Source: Ichthyophthirius multifiliis
Lineage: Eukaryota; Ciliophora; Oligohymenophorea; Hymenostomatida
Direction of reading: 5' to 3'
Assembly: GCF_000220395.1 (NCBI RefSeq)
Contig: NW_004086353.1
Location: 62,001 to 126,000, forward strand
Length of the DNA: 64,000 bases
Shown here piece after piece: positions 46,987-57,821 of the stretch. The notes below the pieces were generated by a model, which saw only the letters and a list, made by a program, of their open reading frames with translations, was not told where the DNA came from and ran no database searches. How positions within the stretch are numbered: the first letter of the stretch is position 1; each line of letters begins with the position of its first letter. A program made the translations under genes and the position numbers.

Positions 46987-47263
46987 TTTTCTATTTTATT
47001 TTATTTTATATTATTTTATATATATATCTATTATATAAATAACTATATCTCTATTTTTCTATTTATTAATTTTTTTTTTTTTAATTTAATATAATATAAT
47101 TTTTATTTTTTCTATCAGATTTATTTATTTAATTTTAAATTTTAATAAAAATATATTTTGATAATTTTATATGAATATTTTATAAAATAATATATTTTTT
47201 TTTTTTATAGGCAAATAAATTTTTTAATTTTTATATATTAAATATTTAAGAAAAGTTAAAGAA
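46856..47263. other. intergenic stretch with (AT)n microsatellite
   Basis: About 400 bp. An AT-dinucleotide run with interspersed TTT lies at roughly 46919-46986. No exon recognised. Confidence 0.6.
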
Positions 47264-48126
47264 ATGTAATGCAGGCAAACGTTTTAACTTTTTATGAAAT
47301 TTATTGGAATATCATTTTAAATTTTTTTTTTAATTCTTTTTAATACAATATATTATTCATTTATATATGACTTATGTTATATATACTATATAGCCTTTAA
47401 TTTTAATAAAAAGATAATATTAATATTATTATTTATTGGAACATACATATCATTTAACATAATTTTTAATTTTTGTATGTCAGTTATAGTTTGTCCTGGA
47501 ACTTCTATGCATTAATAAGTATAAAAAGTAAAATAAATAAAAATTTAATAAATTAAAGTAATACAAAAAAGGGTTTAATGCATTAAAATATGTGCAAAAA
47601 ATGTATTTTACCAAAACCTGAAAGAGCTCATCATTGTTCGATATGTAATAGATGTGTATTTAAAATGGATCACCATTGTCCTTGGATAAATAATTGTATA
47701 GGATTTGAAAATCATCGTTATTTTTTATTATTTAATACATACTTGTTAATTGGAGTATCTTTTATGTCTTTATTATTCTTTAATATTTAATATAATTAAT
47801 ATTTTCATCAATTCCAAATTTATAAAACAAGAGTTTTTTAAGTAGTTTAAGCCTTATGTTATACTTTATTTATAATTTTGTTAATTTTTAATTATTGGAA
47901 TTGGTATTTGGCTTTAATAGGGAAAACTACTATCGAGTTTTTGGCTAAAAAAACTGGATACAGAACTGTAAAAATATATAAAAATACATAAGATTGGCGA
48001 AATAATTTACATAATATTTTCGGTACTAAGAGTTTTTTTTAAATTTTTTTGCCAAGTATTAGACCTTTACTTTAAGACGGTACTTAATGGGATTTAATAT
48101 AAGAAGAAGAAGAAGAAATATTATGA
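47264..48126 (+). CDS. DHHC-type protein S-acyltransferase (ZDHHC16-like)
   Basis: ATG 47264 to TGA 48124-48126, intron 47519-47571. Two N-terminal membrane spans ([40 protein letters not shown]), then the zinc-binding cysteine-rich domain [36 protein letters not shown] with the catalytic DHHC Cys, and [14 protein letters not shown]. Two more spans follow and the TTxE-type motif reads KTTIEFL. The protein (about 270 residues) transfers palmitate to cysteines of membrane-associated proteins at ER/Golgi membranes. The motif set and order are complete. ZDHHC16-like is my best subfamily guess. Confidence 0.92.
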
Positions 48127-48235
48127 AATAACTGATATATACAATAATAATATCTATATATTTTATATAATTATATTAATAATTATTTTTTTTTACTAAA
48201 AAAAATCTAAATATATTATAAAAAGAAAAAAAAAA

Positions 48236-49680
48236 ATGTAAAGTTTTTAAGATTTAATTAATAAAACAAAAGAAAAATTATAAAATGAAGCTAGAAAAGA
48301 ATAAAAAAATATAATTTTTAGAAAGTTTAGATTCAAAGAAATTCAAAAAGACAATATAGAAGAAAGTGTAAAAATAATTAATGAAGAATTTAATGAATAA
48401 CATCTCCTAAAATTATTACAAGAATTAAAGAATTATTTAATAATTTCCTAAAATATTAATTTGTAGATTTCTTAAATAGTTTTTTATTTTCGAAATTTCC
48501 CTTAAAAAACTTCTCTAATTATAACACATATTTATGATCAAAATCTAATTTTTTACCTTTTATAATTTCTGTAAAATAATCCTTAAAGTAATTAAACTTC
48601 TTCTATTATTCAGATTTTAGCTGTAGTAGCATCAGGTGATGAACTTTTTACAAACTCTATTTTAAAAAAAAATGGTTTGCATATATTTCTTTCTTTTCTT
48701 AACATAAATTAGGGTAATATAGATACGCTCTAATCTGTATTTCTTGGATTAATAAATTTATGTAGTGAATAAAGAACTGAAGTAAGATAATATTTGTAAA
48801 AATAGGGTATTATAAAACATTTAAATGATTTTTTATTATAAAAAATGAGCTATTTTAATTATTAAGAAGCTTTGGAATATTGTTTTTAGCTTTTAGCAGG
48901 TATTTGTTATGACGCTCCTATAAACTAAGATGTAAAGAATGAAATAATGAATATAATGGAAGTAGTAATATATTATTTAGAAAAAGAAAAAAAGAAGAAA
49001 TAAGGAAATTTATTTTTTGGATAATTGAAAGTTTCATTTAATGGGGATTAGAAGATAATAATTATTTTGGAAAAATAAAAGATTTATAAATTATTGAAAA
49101 GTTAAGCTTTTTAATAAAATAAAGAAGTGATTAAAGAAATGTGAAAAATATAATGAGAATTTTGAATAAATTTTTAGAAAAAAAATACGGAGGGAATTAG
49201 TTTGTTTTTTTTTTTGAAAATTTGAGCGAGTTTTTTTTCGAAAATTTGAATTCTAAAAATTTGGTATTTTATGAGTTAAATTATTTGCTACTTTTTATTT
49301 AAAAGTAACCTTTGTAAACTTATAATTAGTTTTTATCTAAAGTTTTGATTGTGTTAGAGAATTATAATTAATAAATTAAAATTGTGGCTATTATTTTTAA
49401 TATTGTGAAATAAGGAGTATCTTTTTAGGGAATTCAAATTGAAGATTTCAATGAATTGATGTAAATGTTTAATATTTTTTTCGGGTTTGAATAAAATGTT
49501 TAGATTTTACTTGATTCTTTGGATTTATTTGAATAATTACATATTTATTTTGATTGTAAAAAAGTTATTAAATAAAGCTAGAAACATTTTATTAATAAAA
49601 AAATCGAAGATTTATAGTTCCATTAAAATAATTTTGTTTATTAAAAAGCTTTATATATTTTAGATAAATATTATGTTTGA
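48236..49680 (+). CDS. importin-alpha-like armadillo-repeat protein
   Basis: ATG 48236 to TGA 49678-49680, no clear intron, about 480 residues. The start has a basic stretch (ARKEQKNIIFRKFRFKE) where importin-alpha carries its importin-beta-binding domain. Armadillo-like helices follow (IIQILAVVASGDELFTNSI, GLINLCSEQRTEVRQYLQ, ALEYCFQLLAGICYDAP). The end, KKIEDLQFHQNNFVYQKAL, matches the family pattern near the last repeat (IE-LQ-H-N--VY-KA). It is diverged, and the Trp-Asn ladder of classical importin-alpha is largely absent, so it may be a paralog with altered cargo binding. The two halves join only if one A is added to the A7 run at 48987-48993. Confidence 0.6.
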
Positions 49681-51376
49681 ATAATAAAATTATTATTTTT
49701 TAATTTAAATAAATTATAAGATTATATATTATTTTTTTTTAAAAAAAAAAGATTTGATTTAATTATATAAGGAAAAAAAAAAATATTAAATTTTATAAAA
49801 GTAATTTTTTAAAAAATGAATGTATTAAACTTTTTTTTTTATTAAATTAGTATTTAAAAGCTAAACAAATAATTAAAAATAGAATCCTATATAAATTATT
49901 ATTTTTATTAAATAATATATATAAAAATAAAATTAATAAACCTATAAATATAATAATATAATCAATTATTATACTTTAAATAAATTATAATTTTTTAAAT
50001 TAAATATTAATTTAAAGAGATTTTAATAATTTGTTATATAAAAATCATTAAAAAGGCAATAAAAAAAATTTTTCCTCTTTTTTTTTTTTTTATATAAATT
50101 TTAAATTATTTACTTTTTACATTATCTTCATTGATATTCAATTCTATTATATGTTTATTCTTTATAAATTTGGGAAATATTAGTTTATATTTTTCTTAAT
50201 ATTTTATCTTTTCTACTATTTTTTAAAGGATTTTTCGTACATTTTAAAATCTTTAAAGGAAATAAAATCTATTTAATAATTTTTTAGTAATTTTTTCCTT
50301 TTGTTTCTTGTTTAATTCATTTATTATTAAGAAAATAAATTTATATGACTAGAAATGAATTCTGGTTATTGAATAAATTCACAAGATAATTTTAAATTGT
50401 AAATTTTGGTGACATAATAATTAATTTTTGCAATAAAAAAAAATTATGTTTTTTATTTAAATTATTTTTCTATATATAATAAGTATAATTTTTGTAGGAT
50501 TTTGCAGAAATCATACATGCACATAAATTTAAAAGAGTTTTCCCATACATAAAATAATATTAATTATTTCTTTAGGAGATGGGGGGGGTGAAGTTGAATT
50601 TATTTTTTGTAAATAATAATACCAAAAATAATACATTTGGACGAATTTTGGAAGTTGCTAAGTATATTGGATTTCTGGGAACATTTATGAATATACAAAT
50701 CGATAGATAATAAACCAAATATTATATTGTTTAATTAAATGATATTTGGAATAAGATTATATTTATAAATAAAAAAAAATAATGAGAATTAGTATATTAT
50801 AGATTGTTTCACAATTATAATATATATTTTATATAATTTTTAATGTAATTTTTATAATCTAAATATTTAAATTTATTTTAAATTATTTAAGTAAATGTGA
50901 TAATTATATATAAAATAACTTATATTTTATAATAATATTGTTTTAAAGTATAAAATTAATTTAATATATTAAATATTAAATAAATTTAATTATTATTAAT
51001 CATATTTTCTTCACTTCATTAGAATAATTTTTTTTTTTTTTTTTTTTAATATGATTTATTTTACAATTTTTAAATATTATTATTAGAGATATAATATTTA
51101 AAAAAAAATTATATATATGTTAATAATAATGTTTTAAAACCTTATCTATTCTTTAATATATAAAGTAATATAAAAAAGAAAAATAAATATATGATAATAA
51201 TAATGTTAATGCGTAATAAAAATTTAAATATAAATAATAACATTATAATTAAGATAATATTAAAACAAAAATTAAATGATTTAAATAAAAAACAAAAAAA
51301 ACAAAAAATTTAATATTTACTATAAATACAATTAAAAATTTAAAAAATTATAAAAAAAAATTTAAATAATAAAATA
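49681..51376. other. intergenic stretch with an isolated G8 run
   Basis: About 1.7 kb. Weak minus-strand frames around 50100-50460 (with LNKKQKEKITKKLL and KHIIELNINEDNVKSK) could be remnants or a small gene but are not supportable. A run of eight G at 50581-50588, very unusual here, is followed by ~70 open codons containing TFGRILEVAKYIGFLGTFMN. No RNA gene seen. Confidence 0.4.
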
Positions 51377-52288
51377 ATGGCAGAACATTTATCTATATAT
51401 GACAAAGCTTTATAAGCAACCTAATATGTATAATCTAAAATATAATAGCCTCCTGAAATAGGATTAATATTAGGAAGTGGATTAGGAGAATTCGCAGACG
51501 AAATCGAAGACAAAGTATACATTCCATTCGGTGATATTCCACACTTTAAAAAATCTACAGTAGCAGGACATGCTGGAAAATTAGTAGTAGGTAAAGTAGG
51601 AAACAAAACTGTATGCTGTATGTAAGGACGTTATCATTATTATGAAGGGCATACTATGTAAGAGGTAGTTTTCCCCATAAGAGTTTTAAAATTACTTGGA
51701 ATAAAAAAACTTGTAGTAACAAATGCAGCAGGAGGTATATCAAAAATGATTAATTGTGGAGATTTAATGATTATAAGAGATCATATAAATTTAATGGGAT
51801 CTAACCCACTTTTTGGTTAGAATGATGAAAGATTTGGACCCAGATTCCCTGATATGTCGGAAGTTTTTAATAAAGAATTGTCTGACGTAGTTGCTAAACA
51901 TATGAAAAATTTAGGTATTGGAGTTAAAAAAGGAGTGTATGTTGCATTTACTGGACCTTCTTATGAAACGCCTGCAGAAATTAGTATGGCTAAAACTGCG
52001 GGTGGTGATGCTGCAGGAATGTCAACAGTAAATATATAAATATAAATATATATATATATGTATATATATATTATTCTATGTTTATATTTTTTTTTTATAT
52101 TATTAAAGGTTCCTGAATGTATAACTGCTAATCATATGGGAATTAAAGTTGTTGGTATTTCTTGTGTAACTAATATGGCTGCTGGAGTCACTGAATTTAA
52201 ACTTAATCATTAGGATGTTATTGATACTGCAAATTATGTAAAATCTTGCTTCAAATAATTATTGAAAAACTGTATTCCTGATCTTTGA
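51377..52288 (+). CDS. purine nucleoside phosphorylase (PNP, trimeric class)
   Basis: ATG 51377 to TGA 52286-52288 with one 81-bp intron (52028-52108); 276 residues, close to the ~289 of mammalian PNP. Visible family motifs: [14 protein letters not shown] (phosphate-binding Ser), [46 protein letters not shown] (purine/phosphate site with Glu), [12 protein letters not shown] (Met of the sugar pocket) and [10 protein letters not shown] (Asn of the base site). It splits inosine and guanosine (and deoxy forms) with phosphate to free base and ribose-1-phosphate, in purine salvage. All active-site motifs are intact. Codon and intron character are like the neighbours, so no sign of recent transfer. 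Confidence 0.95.
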
Positions 52289-52458
52289 TTATTTTTTTTA
52301 ATGATAAACTATTTAAATTTATTTTTTATAAAACTTGAATAAATATAATTCTTTTTTTCTTAAAAAAAAAATATATAAAAATTAATTCATATTAATAAAT
52401 TTTTATAAAAAGTTTTATTTTGATATTAATTTAAATTATTTAAAAAAAAAAAATTATA

Positions 52459-53389
52459 ATGTAAAATTTAGAAGGTGGAAATTTTTATTCAAATTATATA
52501 AATTAACAAAACCAAGACTATAATTAAAGCTAAGTATAATTAAGAAATTCAACAAAAGATCATCCACATTAAGAATAACTAGCATAATATGTCTTAGATT
52601 AAGCTAAACAAGGAAACGCGAATATAAATGAAATTTTAAAATAAACAGTACATGCATAATAATAATACAAACTTTTAGAAAGATTAGATTTTAGTAAAAG
52701 TAACCATCCAACAGCATGTTTTTTCCATATTTTTTTCAAATTTTTTGCCTTAATTGCCCATTTGTTTTTTTCATTTTTCATGTCCACTTTATCTTTAAAT
52801 TATTTAATTATATTATTGTGTTGTTTTGATTTTTGGGTTGTAAAAAATATTACTGGAAGGTATATTTAATAAATATATTTTTTTATAAATATGGATTATT
52901 ATTGGTGGGGGGGGAAAACAAAAAAAAAATAAAAAAAAGATTATTGATTGGACTAAGATGGTGGAGTCAAATTAAAGAAGATAATACTACTGAATGGATT
53001 TTCGAATGCAAATTAAATAAAAATGAAATAAATGATTTTAATTTTAAGTTTTTTTGGGGCGCTTAATTATTAGTAAGTATTATTTGGATTGCTTTATTAA
53101 TTTTTAATGTTGTTGGTATTGATATTATTGATGTAATTTTATTTATTTTTATTTAATTTTTTTGTTAAAAAAAGGCATTTATTTGTACGTTTGCTTCATT
53201 TACAAATTGTTGTAATTCATATTATTTTTATAAATGTGATACAAGTAATATATTATTTTTTGAAGTTTTTTATTATTAAAATATAAAATTATTAAAGAAT
53301 AAAAAGAAGGGCTTAGAAGACTTGCTTAAGAATTTTAATCTGAAATTCCTTTTTAATATATGAATGGTTCAATAAGGTTACCATTGTGA
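52459..53389 (+). CDS. TVP23/FAM18-family Golgi membrane protein
   Basis: ATG 52459 to TGA 53387-53389 with three introns: 52860-52939, one near 53134-53175, and one near 53243-53299. A Gln-rich cytosolic N terminus precedes NHPTACFFHIFFKFFALIAH and a second span, FDFWVVKNITGR, LLIGLRWWSQIKEDNTTEW, IFECKLNKNEINDF, then two more spans and a cytosolic tail (EFQSEIPFQYMNG). DFWxVKNxTGR and GLRWW are hallmarks of TVP23, a small multi-pass protein of late-Golgi vesicles that interacts with YIP1-type factors. The first intron contains a run of eight G. Confidence 0.9.
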
Positions 53390-53540
53390 ATATTTATTAA
53401 TATATATATATAATGTATTAAAATATAATAATTTAAAAATAAGATTTTTATTCAATTATAAATGTTAAAATTTTTTAAATATGATAAAAATTTATATGTG
53501 TATTTTTAATTTTAAAGATAAATAAAAGAGAATAGATAAT

Positions 53541-53630
53541 TAATATATTATTATATTTATATATATTTATATATATTTATATATATTTATATATATTTAT
53601 ATATATATTTATATATATATATATATATAA
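53541..53630. repeat. decamer/AT tandem repeat
   Basis: About five copies of ATATATTTAT run into a pure AT-dinucleotide tract between the convergent ends of the TVP23 gene and the next minus-strand gene. It is a simple-sequence repeat just downstream of both stop codons. Confidence 0.8.
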
Positions 53631-53633
53631 AAT

Positions 53634-54918
53634 TCATTATTATATTTACGTTTCATCTATTTTCTCTTGTATAATTTAAGTTAATTATTATTTATATTCA
53701 TATTACAAATCTTATAAAAATATTAAAATATAAAAAATAAATATTCTTACTATATTTTTCTATAATTTAACTAGCCACTTAATAAGCTGAATCTTATTTT
53801 TTAACAGGAATATATTCTATAGTTTTATTACCTAAATCAAGATCTAAATAAAAAAGAATATTATTCTATTAATTCAGATAATTAACCGAATCATAATAAA
53901 AAGATTATTTAGATGAATTACATGCAGATTTATACTTCTTTTAACTTTAAAAGAACTATTTTTTTTATTTTTCGGGACTACAAAATGACTAAAAGCAATT
54001 TGTATGTCTATTAATTTTACTCTAATAATTAAAAGCTTAAAAATTCTGATAAAATAATTAAAAGTAATTCTATATTTAAATTATGTCTTTATCTTAAACT
54101 ATCCAATTGTTATCGGAATCAAAGTAACCGAAATTAATTAATTATTATTATTTTTACTAATTATAATTAATGCTTTTAATTTAATTTATATTTTTTTATA
54201 TGCTTTGTTTAGGCAAATTTATATTTATTCGTTATAAAATTAACAAAAATTGTAATATATTTCTTGCGCTTACACCTCCATTTTATTAACCGTTTAAAAT
54301 TGAGTAAAGAGTATTTAATAAACTTCTTTCTTTTATAAAGTTTTTGTTTTTAATATTTTTTGCTTATAAAAATTTCATTTTAAATAATAATTCATTAATT
54401 CTTTATATTTTTATATATTTTTTTTTTATTAAAAATAAAATAAAATACTGTATATATTCAAGCAGGTGATTGCCAGGATATTTTTTCACGTTTATTAGTC
54501 CGTTTATGGTTTTTTCAAATATATTTATGAAATTATTTATCTAATTTTAATTAGCATTGTTTTTTTGTTTGCTTTTGTTATTATATGGGCTTATTTATAA
54601 TCTATTTGTATAATAAGTTATCAATTCCTCATTCTTTTATTTTAATTTTTCTTAATTTAATACTAATTATTATGTTATTTCTAATATTTGTTAAGTATTT
54701 TATGTATTTATATATTTTTTAGAAGCTGTTAAATTATTAAATTTTTAATAGTTGTTTAATTTTTTTTAAATGTTTATTTGTTCTGGATTATCTTTTTATT
54801 TTTTTAAATTTTTCTATAAAAAATAAAATTTTAATATATTTTCTATTTATTAAATACCCTATGTGATTTAAATGTCTGTAATTGATTTATTAATATCCTT
54901 AGATGGTTCTTGACCCAT
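53634..54918 (-). CDS. putative N-myristoylated protein with a C-terminal beta-type module, unrecognised
   Basis: ATG (54916-54918) to probable TGA (53634-53636). Introns near 54402-54450 and 53652-53740. The start MGQEPSKDINKS fits an N-myristoylation signal (Gly2, Ser6). The body is polar and Asn/Gln-rich with NGGVSARNILQFLL and GYFDSDNNWIVQDKD. Near the end YLDLDLGNKTIEYIPVKKQD and SAYQVASQIIEKY form a small strand-strand-helix module of the type D(x)LG..x.IPV..-D....A..I, seen at the ends of some other eukaryotic proteins, but I cannot name it. The last exon (RKIDETQIQQ) is short and less certain. It is convergent with TVP23. Confidence 0.5.
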
Positions 54919-55149
54919 TTAAATATATTGAGAAAGTAAAAATTAATTTTTTATATGAAAAAAATAAATAAAAAAAAATATAATAATATAAAATTTATAT
55001 TAAAATTAAATAACAATAAAAGATTTATTATTAAAAAATAAAAACCTGTAATTTATTATTAAAAATAATTAAAAAAAATTATTAATTAGATTAATTTTAT
55101 AACAAAAACAAAATAATTTTTTATAAATATAGAAAAAATTCTCAAAAAA

Positions 55150-56120
55150 AATATCATCATATATCATTTGTCCTAATTTAAGCTATTTTAATGTCAGAAA
55201 AAGCATAAAAAGGAATTTTTTTTTTCTTTAGAATCAATATCCATAAAAAGCAAATAATTTATTAGTGCAAAGCTTTTTAATATTTATTTTCAGGATGATT
55301 ACAAATAATAGTATCTTCAAGTATGTTATTTATATTCTCATTAAATCATAAAATTTCAATTTCAAGAAGAACAAGCATTACATCTATTTCTAAATTAAAT
55401 CAATAGTTATTTATATAATTAAAGATAATTTTAATATCACAGACATGCATATATTCATAAAACTTTCTTTTATTTAACTACTTCATGAAATACATAGATT
55501 TTTAAAAAATAATAGATGATTATAATTTAGGATATTCACAAATAACAGAAGAATATAATATCAGAAATCTTAATTGTATTAGAAAAAATTTATAATTTTA
55601 TATTTTTTAATGTAGCACATACTAATGGACATACATACTTTTGTTTGTTTTTCTTATTATGTACATGATTCTTATTTTGAGGAAGACGATTATATTTAAT
55701 TTTCTATTAATTTATATTTTATTTTAAGGACATTCTCCATGTTATTACTGCAAATAGTTACTTATCATCGCAAGCATGACATCTATCATTAGTATAAGTT
55801 TTAGCATTTACCTGATATAGTAATAGAGTATACTGGGAAACAAATTAAAATACTAACATCATATTTCATTTGTAAGAAAAGAATATACTTTTTTTAGAAA
55901 TATATTGAGAATTTATAACAAGAACAATGTCCTTATTTAATAACGAAAACTTCATTAGCTAAATATGCGTAAATCTGATATAATAAGCCTTTTATTCAAT
56001 TCCTAATTATAATCCACACACTAGCGTATATTTTTTAGTACATGCTTTCCATTATTTTACTTTTTAAACATTATCTTTTACTAATACTTAATTAAAATAT
56101 ATTTTTTATTTTTATTTTTT
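55150..56120 (-). pseudogene. decayed Kazal-like secreted protein gene
   Basis: On the minus strand, pieces of Kazal-like units occur in order but in changing frames with TGA interruptions: WKACTKKYTLVCGL (about 56050), NEVFVIKQGHC, CFPVYSITISGKC, YTNDRCHACDDKQLFAV (about 55780), then HGEC in another frame, KYVCPLVCATL, YEYMHVCDIKI, and RNRCNACSS followed at once by TGA (about 55400). The same pattern of (P)VCG, NxCxAC and GxC is intact in the gene at 56852-57682 on the other strand. Missing cysteines, at least four frame changes, and no usable start point to a decayed paralog rather than a spliced gene. Boundaries are approximate. Confidence 0.55.
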
Positions 56121-56387
56121 TCAAAAGATTTTTAGATTTTATTTTTATTTTTATTTGATATAAGTTTTCTAATTCATTTTTTATTAATGAATTTTCTTTT
56201 AGGATATATGATTATATCATTTATAATATTATTTCATTAAAAAATAAAATTAGAAAATACATAGTTGATTGTATAAAAATTTAATTATAAATAAAAATTA
56301 TATAGATATCGAATAATATAAAAATATTTTATTAATTAGTTATTTAAGATTTTTTTAAGATAAAATAATCATATTACACCCTTTGTT

Positions 56388-56483
56388 ATGGATTTCTCTG
56401 ACCCTAAAGTTGCTTATGTCAGACTAGGAGGACATGATGATTTTATTTATTGCGAAAATTATTATTATTTTTTGTTAAAATAA
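56388..56483 (+). CDS. possible orphan first exon, elongin-C-like start
   Basis: A 32-codon stretch from ATG 56388, noticeably richer in G/C than its surroundings: MDFSDPKVAYVRLGGHDDFI. It ends at a good donor (AA then GTATATTAATA at 56484). DPxVAYVxL followed by a DD/DGxxFI turn resembles the first strands of elongin C, a Skp1-fold subunit of ubiquitin ligases. No second exon is recognisable before the next gene at 56852, so this is a fragment, a gene with a very diverged rest, or chance. Confidence 0.3.
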   Translation: MDFSDPKVAYVRLGGHDDFIYCENYYYFLLK

Positions 56484-56851
56484 GTATATTAATATATATA
56501 TATATATATATTAATATATATAAATTTATATATTACATGTTTTTATAATATTATTATTTTAATATTAATATTTATAAAGAAAATAATTTTTTTATTAAAA
56601 GATTTATAATAATTATTATAAATATATTTTAGTATCTTATAATTATTATAATTTTTTTTTTTAATAATATTTATATTAATATATTATATTTAAAATATAA
56701 TAGAAAAAAATATATTATAAAATAACGCTTAATTTTCGAATTATATAAATTATTTATAATATAATTAATTTATATTTTTATATAAAAAATAATTTATAAG
56801 AAAATATTATATTTTTTAGCTATAATATTAATAATATTTAAAAAATAAATA
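56484..56851. other. A/T-rich stretch upstream of the Kazal-like gene
   Basis: About 370 bp of nearly pure A/T with AT runs (56490-56520). Probably the promoter and leader of the secreted Kazal-like gene; no motif can be named. Confidence 0.5.
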
Positions 56852-57682
56852 ATGTAAAAAAAACGTTTTATCTTAACAACTTTTGTATTTTTGTTATATA
56901 TTGTTCCATTTATGAAATGTGATTATTAAGAATTAAATAAGTGGATTCCATGTACTCCAAATGAAAGAAAATTAAAATTTTGTACAATGATATATTTTCC
57001 AGTATGTGGCAAGTTGTCATAAACTGAAACTAAAACTTATGGAAATCGTTGTTCAGCCTGTACTGATCCTTTAGTATCTGAAGTAATACTAGGTTAATGC
57101 AAAAATGATTAATAAAAAAGGGTTTAAAGTTAATGCTTAGAATAAGAAAAATTAACATAAACTTGCCCATAAAATGAAGCACCAGTATGCGCTATATTTG
57201 AAGATTTTGAAAGTAGAAATTTCAAAAATAGATGTCAAGCTTGTTAATAAAAAGGAATATTATAAATAGAAGATGGCGAATGTATGGTTATGAAAGAAAA
57301 AGACGAATAATCATTCAATCATTATTGTGATTAGAGAGAAAAAGAAAACATTATATGCAGCTTGGATTATGAACCAGTATGTGGAATTAAAAATATAGAA
57401 TTATATAAATAATAATAGAGAACTTAATTTACAAATAAATGTTTTGCATGCTCATAAGGAAATTTCGATTTTTTATTAGAAGGAGAATGTTAGAAATATC
57501 CTTAAACAGTATATTTATGTTAACCGGGAGGTTATAATTTTATTAAGAATTGTTCTTAAGAAAAGGAAGATGTAGTTTGCGCATTAAATCTTAATGGATA
57601 AATGGTTGACTTTAAAAATATGTGCTCTGCTTGTAAGGATTATGAAATTGTTTGGGGTAAATAAGGAGACTGTAATAAATGA
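56852..57682 (+). CDS. secreted protein with four Kazal-like domains
   Basis: Intronless frame from ATG 56852 to TGA 57680-57682, 276 residues. A signal peptide (KRFILTTFVFLLYIVPFMKC) is followed by four Cys-rich units: FCTMIYFPVCGK...YGNRCSACTD...LGQC, CPQNEAPVCAIF...NRCQACQQ...DGEC, CSLDYEPVCGIK...TNKCFACSQ...EGEC, and CSQEKEDVVCALN...KNMCSACKD...QGDC. This is the Kazal scaffold (PVC, then NxCxAC, then GxC) in a shortened form. Kazal domains often inhibit serine proteases, but the reactive-site loops here are not informative and inhibition is unproven. The protein should enter the secretory path. Its close but broken relative lies upstream in the opposite orientation. Confidence 0.8.
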
Positions 57683-57821
57683 GAAATAATATATTTTTTA
57701 TTTAATTATTAAAACAAAAACAAGTAATTTATTAATTTTTTGTTTTTTTGTTTTTTTTTTCATCACTTTTATAATAATTTTGGGAAAAAAAAAAATTATT
57801 CGTTATTCCCCAATTTTATAT

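Noticed and set aside
51421-51606. Minus-strand ORF of 61 codons
   Set aside because: Antisense to PNP, whose plus frame carries all active-site motifs.
51377-52288. Horizontal transfer of PNP from bacteria
   Set aside because: It has a typical short A/T-rich intron and uses TAA/TAG as Gln like its neighbours; trimeric PNP is common in eukaryotes.
52599-52787. Minus-strand ORF of 62 codons
   Set aside because: Antisense to the first membrane spans of TVP23.
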